Assembly (NCBI GenBank): GCA_029931535.1
Contig: JAQPZY010001242.1
Location: forward strand, 1,116,001 to 1,180,000
Length of the DNA: 64,000 nt
From: Margaritifera margaritifera
Taxonomy: Eukaryota; Mollusca; Bivalvia; Unionida; Margaritiferidae
Direction of reading: 5' to 3'
Below, one piece after another: positions 11,323 to 22,060 of this stretch (the first letter of the stretch is position 1; each line of letters begins with the position of its first letter). The position numbers were made by a program, and so were the translations under genes. The notes under the pieces were generated by a model. That model ran no database searches. It saw only the letters and a program-made list of their open reading frames with translations, and was not told the origin of the DNA.

Positions 11323-11883
11323 GACACTTTATATGAGTATTCGGTAATGATTTTAGTTTGAGTAGTTTTGTTTTGTGTGCGTGTGTTTTTTTTGTTTGTT
11401 TTTTTTTTTGTTTTTTGTTTTTTTTTTTTGTTTTTTGTTGGGGTGGATGTTATGCAATGTTATCTTATTTAAATTATTTGTATGCAAAGGTCACTATAAT
11501 GTCAATATGACGCACATACTCTCTCTATCTCTTTCGAATCGCACGAGAATCAACCTTTATAATAAGCATAATATAAATAATTTTATATATAGACGTTCCG
11601 GAAAATACTTGATTATGTATTATCTGTGACGCATGACCAATTTTATGTTGATCGAAATTCATTTCAAGATATTTACAGATACCAACAAGACAAAATTTGA
11701 GTAAACTTAGAGTGCTCAAGAAAGTTTTTCATGAAATACTCCATTTTAGATGCTTATTGCCTGAAAAACAATTAATCACATCGAAATTAAGAATAGTGTA
11801 CTTGTTAGATTTCTCCCAACAAATAAATGTTTGTTATCCACAAAATATATACCATACAATATGATACAAAACAGCACCGTAAG
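11321..11883. other. Intergenic, T-rich, no gene
   Basis: This includes T-rich runs broken by single G residues at 11386-11440, then AT-rich DNA without coding potential. Confidence 0.45.
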
Positions 11884-12128
11884 ATACGATTATTAGCTCG
11901 CTTGTCATCCAAATACAGTGTGATACGATACATTACGATTATTAGCTCGCTTGTCATCCAAATACGGTGTGATACGATACAATACGATTATTAGCTCGCT
12001 TGTCATCTAAATACAGTGTGATACGATACAATACGATTATTAGCTCGCTTGTCATCCAAATACGGTGTGATACGATACAATACGATTATTAGCTCGCTTG
12101 TCATCCAAATACAGTGTGATACGATTAT
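11884..12128 (+). repeat. 49-bp minisatellite, 5 copies
   Basis: Five tandem copies of a 49-bp unit with the blocks TACGATTATTAGCTCGCTTG, TCATCCAAATAC and GTGTGATACGATACAA. One base alternates along the array (ACAGTG, ACGGTG, ACAGTG, ACGGTG, ACAGTG), so it probably grew by duplication of a 98-bp dimer. A short ORF across it is not a gene. Confidence 0.93.
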
Positions 12129-12365
12129 TACTTTACGGCTCACTTGTGTACATGCCAATAATGCACAATAATATACTGTCATTAACAATTGTGGTCAAGT
12201 GATATACAGCTGTGGAGGGGATCTTACTATCGTACAAATACAAGCAAAATATATGCAAAGTGAGTGAACTGTTGAAGCAAAACTTGGGTATGAGAAAGAT
12301 ATGTGCACTGTATTTGTCCGTCCAGTGATTGATTTATCCCATTAAAAAAAAGAAAGAAAGAAAAA

Positions 12366-12366
<1 letters not shown>
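12129..12366. other. Intergenic spacer
   Basis: Nothing recognised. Confidence 0.4.
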
Positions 12367-12443
<77 letters not shown>

Positions 12444-12461
12444 AGAGAGAGAGAGAGAGAG
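12367..12461 (+). repeat. (TA)n-(GA)n compound microsatellite
   Basis: About 37 TA repeats followed by a short GA run. Confidence 0.98.
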
Positions 12462-12903
12462 TACACTTTCCATTATAAATTTATAAATGGTGCTTGAAAT
12501 CCAATTCTGCTGTGTCAGAATTTACTGAGAACGTTTTATTGCTCCTTCTTTATTTATTTTTTTTATTTAAAGTATCTTGGATTTAAAAGTCTAGAAGACA
12601 TTTTAATTTCCAAAAATAGCTCTACAAGTTTATTTATATTTCTTTAAAAAGAGGATCCATCATCATCCGAATATAGAAAAAATCCTGGTTTTGGAAAGAG
12701 GTATCGATAAATCGAAAGAAAAAAAAAAGACAAAGAATATAAACGAGAAGCTTTGAATTTACGAGAAACATCTATATGGGTGGTTATTTCAATTTTTTAC
12801 AAGACGGCAGTATTCGGTCACTATTTTTTAGCGACATTTAAACACGGCCACATTTTGAAACGATGTTGGCCGCATTTAAGTACGGCAACCTTTTGTGACA
12901 TCT
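12462..12903. other. Intergenic with degenerate short repeats
   Basis: Between 12790 and 12900 the blocks GACATTTAAACACGGCCACA and GCATTTAAGTACGGCAACC are loose copies of one another and of the block that begins at 12904, suggesting an old short-period repeat. Confidence 0.4.
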
Positions 12904-12966
12904 CATGACCAGATTTGGCGATATTTAAAGACCGGCAACAGTTAAGTATCAGTGACATTGAAGACC

Positions 12967-13035
<69 letters not shown>
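12904..13035 (+). repeat. Conserved 59-bp block plus (CT)n microsatellite
   Basis: 12904-12962, from CATGACCAGATTTGGCGATA to AGTATCAGTGACATTGAA, is almost identical to the minus strand of 45684-45741. In both places it abuts a CT/GT-type microsatellite (here 12970-13035). This marks a dispersed repeat whose mobile unit includes or seeds the microsatellite. Confidence 0.85.
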
Positions 13036-13040
<5 letters not shown>

Positions 13041-13084
13041 AACACAACTGTATGTGGTATTATGGTAAGCTGCTCCAGCACTAA

Positions 13085-13445
13085 TTCATATTTTCACATA
13101 GGTGAAGTAAAGCTTAATTTGACATATGTGAAATTCTTTTTCGCATATGTAGAATTCTTGTTCATATATTTGACATTTTTTAAAACATGTAAAATAAATA
13201 AATTTATTTTACATTTTGTACAATTCTTTTTCACATATGTAAAATAGTATCACATATGCAAAATTATTTTAACATAGGTGAAATAAATTATTTTCCCCCA
13301 TATATGAATATCCCATATATGAATTCTCTATCTCATATGTAAAATTCTATGGATCATATGTTACATATGTAAAATAAATAATTTAGTTCACATATGTGAA
13401 CAAGTATTTGCAATATGTGACTTTTTCACATATGTGAAATAAAGC
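13085..13445. repeat. Cluster of CATATG-centred palindromes
   Basis: Many variants of TTCACATATGTGAAAT occur in both polarities, including perfect TTCACATATGTGAA copies, mixed with AATTCT and AAATAAAT spacers. The spacing is irregular, so this is not a simple tandem repeat. No coding potential. Confidence 0.8.
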
Positions 13446-13744
13446 TATAAAATTCTTTGATGTAGGCCGGATTTTCCCTTTATATCCTTGGTGTATGAAT
13501 AGGTTATCTCTCTTACAAAAATTGGTTATATTCAGAATCAGTTGCCAACTTCATTATAATCTTTGTGATTATAAGTTTATTTATTTATTTGTGAATTTGA
13601 TATCATCAATAACCTGATTCATTTAAGTAATTATAATTATAGGTAAATTTATTTAAATTGGCACTACCGTCTAACCACCTTCTAAATAGATGTGCAATCA
13701 TACAAATAAATTCGCGTGTATAGCAGACTAACCAGGCGTCTCAA
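13446..13744. other. Intergenic spacer
   Basis: No gene or repeat recognised. Confidence 0.4.
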
Positions 13745-13799
13745 GCCACGGGAGACAATCTGCTCAGTTCCAGGATGGTAGCGGATTCTCTCCCGTGGC
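13745..13799. repeat. Hairpin-forming repeat
   Basis: GCCACGGGAGACAATCTGCT (13745-13764) and AGCGGATTCTCTCCCGTGGC (13780-13799) pair at 18 of 20 positions around a 15-nt loop. The AGCGGAT and CCCGTGGC parts recur in the hairpin at 56164-56255. About 30-120 bp downstream, TGTCCTTGGGAAAGGCACT and a B-box-unlike tail suggest it is the head of a short interspersed repeat running to about 13990. Confidence 0.7.
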
Positions 13800-14457
13800 A
13801 AGTGACTATGAGGCAAACCAGGATCAGCTGCATCTTTGTGTCCTTGGGAAAGGCACTAAGCTCCCATTTACTCGAGTTGAAATTAAACTCCTTAATATTT
13901 GAGTCCATCTCAGTAAGTAAGGTGGACTCATTTATTGGGGATTCTGAAGTAAACTTAATAATTTAAATCGGGCTGATCTTTATCAAACGAGGTGTTGTGT
14001 GTTCAAAACGGACCTGCACACAAATAACCAGTTTCCTCGAAATGATGTAGCAAATCGAAATGATGTAGCAAATAAATAAAGTGCTTTAAAAAAAAACAAC
14101 AACAGCCAAATAACCATTTCTTTGCAATACGAAATATGGGAGTATATGTGTATCTGTTTATGCAGACATACTTGTGACCGTGCTAAAAGTTTTCCCTTTG
14201 ATCGACGTTCTTAAAAAATGGAAGAATAATGGAATTAAAAAGAGAATAAGAGAAAGAAATAGAAACTATCAAATTAAAAAGAGGCAAATGACTACTTATT
14301 CCACAGTTAGTTACTTGTGTAAAAACAAATTAAACAAATACAGCTGGAAAACAACAAAAAAGGTACTACGGATTAATGTACACAAAAGCAACAGAATATA
14401 GATTCGGCACACAAAGCATTATGTTCACAAATCTGCATGATTGCAAACCTTTTCTTT

Positions 14458-14464
<7 letters not shown>
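13800..14464. other. Intergenic, no gene
   Basis: The tail of the hairpin-linked repeat (to about 13990), then AT-rich DNA. The ORF across 14174-14401 is lysine/asparagine-rich by composition and not recognisable. Confidence 0.4.

Positions 14465-14539
<75 letters not shown>
14465..14539 (+). repeat. (GA)n microsatellite
   Basis: About 37 GA/AG dinucleotides. Confidence 0.98.
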
Positions 14540-14542
<3 letters not shown>

Positions 14543-15084
14543 TAACATCCAGAGACACTTTTTATATACTATATATTTATACAAATATACAACACTGTTT
14601 GCCATAACCTGTGTTAGATATCGTCTAGATTACATCCATTGCAAACATTTGTTATGAAAGGAAAGCATGGATGATACTTCTTTAACACCTTTAGGTAGAC
14701 TGTCCCAAATGATTGGATCCGAAAAAGTTAAACTATTTTTATTTTTTTTATATATAATTCGCTTTTGGGCTTAGGAGGAAGAAAGTTATTAAAGCCACAG
14801 AGCGTAGTATTAGTAAACTAGCATCTGTATTAGTATTATTTGTCCTTTGACTAAACATATCATTTACATAGTTGGGCACAGAACCCTTAGAAACTGTAAA
14901 TATAAGTTTAGTTTTTCTCAAAGATATTTTTGTCATACAGCCATGATCTTCAAATCATTCATAAAGTAGTGACATTATCGACATCTTTGTCAAACATAAT
15001 GATGACGGTTCGTTTTTGAAGTCTTTCCATTTCTAACATATCTGTTTTAGAAGCATTACACAATAAGACGTTGCAGTAGCCAAG

Positions 15085-15205
15085 ATGAGGTTGAATATAA
15101 CATCAACAGTGAGGTATTCTTTAATTTTTTTATAGTAATTAGATGAGGTTGAATATAACATGAACAGTGAGGTATTCTTTAATTTTTTTAATAGTAATTA
15201 GATAT
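15085..15205 (+). repeat. 59-bp direct duplication within LINE-A
   Basis: GATGAGGTTGAATATAACAT and the following sequence to TAGTAATTA occur twice in tandem with two differences, a local duplication after the LINE decayed. Confidence 0.9.
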
Positions 15206-15390
15206 TTTTAGACATCTTTTTGGTACATTACTGCTTTGAGCAGACAATAACATATTGTTATCAACATGAACTCCTAAAAGTTCATCTTGCGAAACATTTT
15301 TTCAGTTCAACATCAATGCAATTTGTTAAACAGTATCATTCAATCTGTTAAGTCTATCATATAAGTTATCAGTATCACTTTAGCTTTGTC

Positions 15391-15911
15391 TCAATTAATG
15401 ACCATTCCATTATGTTCACACCATTTGGAAATCATTATATAAGTTTCTTTCAACAGTATTTTAGAAGAGCTAATATCATATATGATTGCGTCATCAGCAA
15501 AGAGATCGATCTCTATAGTTCCTGTATGCAAATGAAGATAATGTATAAACAAAAGAAATAGTAGTGTCTCTAACAAAGATCCTTGCAGTCACATATCTTT
15601 TTTCAAACGTGATATTGTTTGTGGCAACTTTTAGTTTTCTTCCTGTCAAATATAACTTAAAATAAATTAAAGAGTTGTTACTGAGCTTGTAAAGTTAACA
15701 TTTTTTGAAGTAAAATATCATGATCAAACTAAATAAAATTGTTTCCTAAAATCAACCAACGCAACTCCCACTAGATCTCCGTTACCGAAAGCTTTGAGCC
15801 ATTTTTCAACCATACTAGCAAGAGCAATTTCACATGAATGATTTGGGCGAGTGCATGACTGTATGTCATACAACAGATTGTTTTCAGCAAGAAAAATAAT
15901 TTTGGAATCAT

Positions 15912-15946
<35 letters not shown>

Positions 15947-15951
15947 CTCAA
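15391..15951 (-). pseudogene. Reverse transcriptase core of LINE-A
   Basis: Two open segments, shifted relative to each other, cover the polymerase palm. The first (to 15724) contains the conserved PNHSC motif, VEKWLKAF and LVGVALVDFRK; the last is motif A, with its first catalytic Asp. The second (15576-15391) contains IDLFADDAIIYD, where FADD is the catalytic motif C, then ISKWCEHNGMVIN. The motif B region between them is disrupted. A poly(A) run in coding sense sits just upstream of NNLLYDIQSC. The element is dead but its polymerase identity is secure. Confidence 0.85.
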
Positions 15952-17574
15952 GACGTTTTGATAAGACAGGAAGGATTGAGATGGGGTCCGAAATTGTTAC
16001 CTTCATCAGAAAGACCAGATTTTTTTTAAAGAGGTTTAACTTTGGTCTAATTCAGTTTGTCTGGAAATTTTTTTGTTATTTATATACTTAGATTACATAT
16101 ATATGTTCAACTTTCTTTAATGAACGGTGATGCTGTCCGTAATAATATTCGTCCAACGAAGTTAGCACCTGTGGATTTTGTTAATTCTAAGTTCTGCATA
16201 TACTTCAGTATTTTATCGTCAGTTATGAAAGTCATTTAATATAAACTACTAACAAGGATTTTTGTTTTCTTTGCAAAGGTCTGAAAGTTCATTATGATTG
16301 CAAAAGTAAATGGTTCTGTAACATTATCAGCAACATAAACAAAGATGTTATTTAACTCATTGGCAATATCTTCATTTTTATTTTTATTGATACATACAAA
16401 CACCATCTGTTCTTAAGGTGCACCAATTATTTGAATACAAATTATGAGAACAACCTTTACCGGCCCCTAGTTCTTTTAACATTTTTCCATTGTTTCCCGG
16501 AGTCTGTTTAGATTCGTCAATGATTTATTGATAATTAAACTGTTTTTATAACCTTATCAGCCTTACAGCTTCGTTTCTCATTTGTTTGTACTTGTCAGTG
16601 TTCCCCAGTGCTTTAAGTCGATCGCTTGGTTTTATAGCTTCTGTAATTTCGGGTGTAAGTGAGTTTGGCTGAATAACATGATTAGTATGTGTTTTTTCAA
16701 AGGAATATGGCTACCAGTGACATCTATAAGTACCAAGAATCTAAAACATCATCGACATCATCAAACATTTTTTTATAATATATCAAGAAACAGAATTTAA
16801 TTCATCTTGAAACTTCTTTCTATTAAAATGTTTTTAAACAAATCTGCAAGAAATTGTATGGTGATATGACTTAGGGGTAAAAGCATTGGTCTTGCGTGTT
16901 AGAAACGTAGGGTAATGGTCACTCAGGCCAATGAACAGAGCCTCAGTAAAAAGCACATTACTGGAAGAATAGGAATAAATACGGTCAATTAGAATTTTAC
17001 TTTTCTTTTACAGATACAACCCTAGTTGGTTCATTTAGATGCTGAACCAGTCAAAATGAAACAATGTAATTGAGCTAGTAATTTTTTCATGTGCTGATTT
17101 AGAAAGTCCATGTTAATGTCACCAAAGAGGAATAATTCCTTTTTTTTTTTTTTTTTCAATTCGGAACTTGTTCAATCTGATCTTCAATTATTTAATTCCA
17201 TTATAGATTTTTTTGATTTCTGTAGAGATAACCAACAAGAAATTATTTACTATTCTTTAAAGAAATTTATAACCACATGCTTTCTAAATCATTAACTCCC
17301 AAATCTTTCCAATGTTTACTATAATACCATCACGCACATAGACCACCAAAACTTCTAACCCATCAGTGCTGTCTTTTCCACCCAAAAATAAATGAATATG
17401 TTCAATTTGAAAAGTACTTTCTAACTGAGTAGTCCCAAGTTTGCTTTTACACTTTCTAAGAATTTATATATTATTTTCTTTAGATAGTAACGTAAGTTTA
17501 GTTTCATCAAATTTATATGTTGTTCGTATTTCTCTAATGTTTAGGCGAATAATATGCATACCTTTACCTCTTAA

Positions 17575-17826
17575 TCATTGGTGCAAGACATTACAATTAT
17601 TTTGGGTCAGCAATGGAGATATATATGAATCGGATACACACGAGTCAGATAAATCATCGTCATTAAGCAAAGTAGTATTGTGTTTAAATACCTTTTTAGT
17701 ATTGTCATTACAACCCACATTGACAATTGTAGATCCGTCGTACATACTGATTTTACCGTGAGTATCTAACAATGTCTCATTTGCAAGAGAATTGCTGACG
17801 TCAGTCTTTGGACATACAAAGTGCAA
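17575..17826 (-). pseudogene. LINE-A ORF2 N-terminal segment
   Basis: This 83-codon open stretch on the minus strand ends CNVLHQ and is followed, after one stop, by RGKGMHIIRLNI, the endonuclease start. Asp/Ser-rich sequence (NDDDLSDSCVSDS) before the endonuclease is usual in this LINE group. I read it as part of the LINE, not a separate host gene. Confidence 0.6.
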
Positions 17827-18203
17827 TTACCACATGTATTAAGAAATACTGAATATTTGTTGAACAACGATAAGAAGTTTAACAAATTATATTACACCAG
17901 AGAATATCTTTGACTCTTCGTCCACGAATGTCCCCAAGGTTGCTTTGGAAACCGCTGTAAGGACTTTAGAAGTTTTGAAAAGATCAGTTTCCTTATTCAC
18001 TGTATAGTGTGAGAATGACATAGTATCCGGGGTGTATAGGTGATTAATGTATTTTGTAAATAAGTGAGTTATCAGTTGTGGATTGCATGCTGTTTCTCAA
18101 TCAAATGTTAGCTTGGCGCAGCTTTTGGAGTTTATACTCCTATTACTTTCTTTATCATATGATTTCTACAAAGGCTTTATATCATACTCAGCTGCTTCGT
18201 ATA

Positions 18204-18385
18204 AAGCATTAAGCACAGTTTCTTAGTACGGATTAATAGCTTCATTAAGCACAGTTTCTTCGTACGGATTAATAGCTTCATTAAGCACAGTTTCTTCGTA
18301 CGGATTAATAGCTTCATTAAGCACAGTTTCTTCGTACGGATTAATAGCTTCATTAAGCACAGTTTCTTCGTTAGGATTACCAGCT
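18204..18385 (-). repeat. 36-bp coding-type minisatellite, 5 copies
   Basis: Five copies of a 36-bp unit. On the minus strand each codes for the 12-residue repeat AINPYEETVLNE, and since 36 is divisible by three the frame is preserved. The frame is open upstream (EFRIEEQAGNPNEETVLNE) and is closed in the last copy by one C-to-A change that makes TAA. This lies just 5' of LINE-A on the same strand, so it may belong to a lost upstream ORF of that element or to a separate acidic-repeat protein. Confidence 0.85.
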
Positions 18386-18589
18386 TGTTCTTCAATCCTA
18401 AATTCTCTGTTAGCATCCTTGGATTGTAAACAAATATGGACAATAAATGCTTCTTTTTTTATTATGTGGAATCTTTGTTAGTTACATCAAGTGATCATAC
18501 TATATGCTATAAAAATACAATTTAGATAAATATAGTCATTGGTTTAAACAATGTCCGGTAAAAAATAGAGGACATCACAGATTTGAAAA
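18386..18589. other. Spacer between minisatellite and Polinton remnant
   Basis: AT-rich; nothing recognised. Confidence 0.4.
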
Positions 18590-18681
18590 TTGATTGGATA
18601 TATTCGTAAATGTGTATGAAATATTGGAAAGACAGGTGTGTGGGAGGAAACTGAGAGAAACTCTATTAAATTCGTTAGGGT

Positions 18682-18741
<60 letters not shown>

Positions 18742-20640
18742 TGTTGACATATTGATTATATTTCAACGTGCTGGTCCCGATGACTTAAAAGGTGACAAGA
18801 ACCAGTACGTTGGAATAATAATTTTCAAATTTGGTGTCATCATAGACAATTAGCCGTCATGGACAGAAGCACATCTGTAAAAAACGTTTAATTTTCTTTT
18901 CTGTACAGCAGAAAAAAAGATCATAACACAAAATACTAGGTTGAAAGGTAGCTAATTCTATGCATATAATGTCGGAAAGTAGGTTCTGTTGTAAAATTAA
19001 AAAACTGTCAGCCTTAAGGAATGCAATTTGAATGTTCAATATCCAAATTACATACCACTGTTCATGTTAGGTTATGACAGCCATCTATTCATCATGGCAC
19101 TTGCACACAAAAAAATTATTAGATAAAGAGGTGAAATCAGACGTAACAACGACGACAAATATATTTCATTCAGCAAGGATTTTATAGCTGCTAGGTTCAT
19201 GCAAGAAGAAAAAGAAATAATAGAAGTATAATCAGATCTGGAGATAATCTGGATTTATGAGACAATCTATAGAACAACTGACTAAAATACTAAGTGATTT
19301 TTTTTTTCATAGACACTGAAACAGTTTGTAAACATGACACCGGTATATATTGGACGAAAGAAATTTACCCATACGAGTATATCGATAACTTTGAAAGGTT
19401 TAATGAAATATCTATACCACCAATAGTACAATTTTCCTAATCGATGAATGATTCGAACATATCAAATAACGACTTCTACTATGTACATGATGCCATTGAA
19501 CATTTTAAACTGGTATGTCACGAAGAAGACTTTAATTAATGTCTATATTAAAAACTATAACCTAGACCCTGATTTCAATTGTAGTGCACCAAGACTAAGT
19601 CATGCTGCAAGTTAAAAGATATCAGGTGCAGAACTTGAACCTTTGACAGATTATGATATGTTGCAGATGATTAAGAGTGGAATAAGAGGTGGAATTTTCA
19701 TGACACCACATAGATATACTGAATCAAATTATGAATAATACTGGAACCAAGATGGAGAGATAAAGCACGGTGGCGACGTCCAAGTCGCAGAGCTTTGGCG
19801 CCAAACGACAGTGCAGCAAAGCTGAGTATGAACGTAAAACAACCGTTACGACCAGACCATGAGCTAATACATGCTGGTAAAAAAAAAAAAAAAAAAAAAA
19901 AAAATTATTTGGGCAACTGATGATCAAATTAGATGGGTAGAAGATAATCTATTCGAAATAGCAGATGAATATAATTCTGATTGCATCTTTTAGAAGTGGT
20001 TTTGGATATTCCATTACACCGGCACGACAAATTCAAGGACTATCAGTTATTTCCAGAGCAATTAGTTCCAGATGAAAATGATTTATCACAGTTGGAGAAA
20101 AAGTTGATAGATTATTACAAAAGTACAAAACCAAATGTACCAAAATTATTATGTACATTGAAAAACACAGAAATATGTCATTCACAGCAGAATCTTAGAA
20201 GCTTTATACACCGTTAGGTAGATTTATAGTGTCAGAGTTAACCAAATGGATGATATATAAATTTACCTACAAGTTGAAAAATAAATACGGTGATATAATG
20301 AGACTGTTAATGGTTGATACTGATTCGTCCTGAATCTACATTGAGACAGAAAACGTTTACAGTGAAATGAAGGATGACATCAAGTAAAGCAAATTACTAT
20401 GAAAGGACAACATATTTGGTATCCCACAGATGAATAAAAAGCTTCCTGTCCTTTTTAAAGGCGAGTTGAGCGGTATTCCAATTAGACAGTTTTGCGAGTT
20501 AAGGTCAAAACGTTATTCAGTCAGGACTGATAAAGACGATAAGGTTTGTAAGGAATATAAAAATAAAATTGTAATAACAAACAGAAAGTTCGAAATGTAT
20601 AAAGATCGAGTATTCAATCACAAGAAAAATTAGAAAGTTT
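18590..20640 (+). pseudogene. Polinton/Maverick DNA polymerase B, copy 1 (decayed)
   Basis: This is a protein-primed family B DNA polymerase of a Polinton element, broken into pieces in several frames. In order: VYEILE (18611); a stretch matching copy 2 around LIIFQ (18750); CYDSHLFI of the exonuclease region (19080); IYPYEYIDNFERF (19365); LTDYDMLQMIKSGIRGGIF (19640); LEVVLDIPLHRHDKFKDYQL (19985); then the catalytic DTDS of motif C in MRLLMVDTDS (20315) and the C-terminal LRSKRYSV (20490). The motif A region is interrupted by a poly(A) run (about 19880-19904) directly before IIWATDDQIRWVED. The usual motif B segment between about 20190 and 20220 is missing. It would replicate the element's own DNA; here it is non-functional. 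A (GA)n tract sits inside the N-terminal part. Confidence 0.85.
18685..18738 (+). repeat. (GA)n microsatellite inside polymerase pseudogene
   Basis: About 27 GA repeats interrupt the N-terminal coding region relative to the second polymerase copy at 35220-35350, so the expansion happened after insertion. Confidence 0.95.
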
Positions 20641-20939
20641 GTAAGGAATATTTTTTAAAAAATTGCAATAAAAAGAATTTAAAATTCGAAATGCACAAAG
20701 ATAGATTATTCAATCGCAAGGACGCTTATCAAGGGACAAGTCTACTAAGATCACACAATCATGAGACGTTTTGCCTCAAAATGAAAAAAGTATTATTTTC
20801 TATATATGATGACAAGTGTTTTTGTGGCGGTGGAGTAAGGTGGAGTGGTTGGGGTGGGGTCAGGAGGGTAGGTTCGGGTGGGGATTGACAATATAAACAC
20901 ATTATCTTACAGATATTAATTGAAATAATTGCATCTTAA

Positions 20940-21060
20940 ATGGAAAGCAAAATATGTAGCAGATGTTTTCCGGAAAAAGTCATTTAACGACTTTAACAAA
21001 AAGCAAAATTATTGTAGAGAGTGTCAGAGTAAAAAAAAAGTATAGGAACTAAGAAAGATA
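20940..21060 (+). pseudogene. Small Cys4 zinc-ribbon-like protein, frameshifted
   Basis: A start gives MESKICSRCFPEK. After a one-base shift near 20980 the reading continues FNDFNKKQNYCRECQSKKK. The two CxxC knuckles spaced by about 20 residues form a Cys4 zinc-ribbon pattern like those next to HNH-type nucleases in large DNA viruses and mobile elements. It lies between the Polinton polymerase and the packaging ATPase, so it is probably an accessory Polinton gene. The role is unknown. Confidence 0.45.
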
Positions 21061-21600
21061 GAAGAATAAAAACACAATACCGAAGACAATAATCTGAAAA
21101 TAATAAGGAATGAAATATGCACAATGCCAAAGAGTACCGACAGAAAAATAATGATCAACAAATACAATACAGAAAAGAATATGTAAAATGTAAGTATGAA
21201 AATTATATATTTAGAATATCTGGACTATGCCGATGAAGAAATAAGCACTCAACTGCAACTATAACTCGGGGAAAAAAAACTATAGGACTATAATTTTGTA
21301 AAATTCTAAGCATACAAAATCCACACATTGATAATTTTATACTATGTGTTTCTTTTGGTTTGACAGATCTTGATCAGCAAGAATATATTTTAATTGGAGA
21401 AATTTTAGGTTGATATGATGCCAAAGTTAACATGCTAAAAAGTGACAAAATGCCATCAGATGTACAAATACACAATATTTTAGCAGATCAATTAGAAGAC
21501 AGAAGACAGATGGAATAATTTCACTCTGTAAAAATTTTATATTCAAAAGGAAAGTCAAGTTTCATTAAAGGTTTGTTTCATTTGTTCTGTTTAAAATCGT
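21060..21600. other. Spacer, AT-rich decayed sequence
   Basis: Stops in all frames. Minus-strand TLASYQPKIS (about 21390-21430) may be the C-terminal part of the adjacent ATPase. Confidence 0.35.
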
Positions 21601-22060
21601 ACAATATAATTTTTCATCTGTAATGAGATCATTGACAACCTAAAAACATGTGTTCTAGCTTAAATCTTTGATTAGAGACTTGTACTTTTGCACGATCACC
21701 CATAATGATATTTCAAATAGTATACCACTAAAAGCTAGTTTGGTTTAGTTAGTTGCTTTCTCTTTTGCTTCGACAAGATTGCTACAGGCATCAATCATAA
21801 ACAAAGAACGTGTATCTTGGCACACATCAACCAGTAACTCTAACCTCTTATCCAGTTCTTCTTCAGGATTGAGTAGGATCATCCTCTCATCTCTGAGTAA
21901 CCAATGTCTGTTGTAAATTTTGTTCATAAGAATTGCTGGACAAATAATAACGATGTAATCGACAAAGTCTAAGCATTCAGTCTCTACCAGACGTAGCACA
22001 AACATAACATTTCCCAATTAGTAACACCATAAATTATCATGTTATGAGGCCCTTTCAAAT
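21600..22060 (-). pseudogene. Polinton A32-like packaging ATPase (decayed)
   Basis: The longest open piece is 22017-21745. It contains FVLRLVETECLDFVDYIVII, CPAILMNKIYNRHW and, at the Walker B position, SLFMIDACSNL, where FLIDD-like sequence is expected. The upstream piece reads MIIYGVTN followed, one frame away, by GKCYV, a degenerate Walker A. Downstream, LTKLAFSG-like sequence is split by stops. This is the order of the FtsK/HerA-type genome-packaging ATPase of Polintons and related DNA viruses. It lies about 1 kb from the polymerase and on the opposite strand. The Walker A frame shift and stops mean it is not functional. Confidence 0.7.

Larger units (their letters stand above)
14635..17830 (-). 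mobile_element. LINE-A: decayed non-LTR retrotransposon, ORF2 remnant
   Basis: The minus strand carries, in order: an N-terminal stretch rich in Asp/Ser (17826-17575); the start of an apurinic-type endonuclease (GMHIIRLNIR near 17560, then YVRDGI and FGDINMDFL); and its SDH box (GLSDHYPTF near 16920). Reverse-transcriptase finger sequence follows near 15985, then PNHSCEIALASMVEKWLKAF near 15820, the catalytic FADD box (15488-15501), and the C-terminal WDSLPKGVKEV near 14700. This is the order of CR1/Jockey-type LINE ORF2. Many stops and frame changes, plus a 38-bp poly(T) tract (15910-15947) inside the polymerase region, make it inactive. The 5' side may extend to about 18430 through the repeat-bearing ORF there. 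Confidence 0.85.

Noticed and set aside
12227..12466. ORF of repeated Tyr-Ile
   Set aside because: It is the (TA)n array translated; the same holds for the Tyr-Ile ORFs at 23495-23825 and 34626-35011.
12915..13247. ORF with long Ser-Leu run
   Set aside because: Translation of a CT/GA microsatellite; also the Ser-Leu, Arg-Glu ORFs at 14366-14657, 18544-18853 and 45602-45812.
14174..14401. Lys/Asn-rich plus-strand ORF
   Set aside because: Composition follows the A-rich DNA; no motif and no support.
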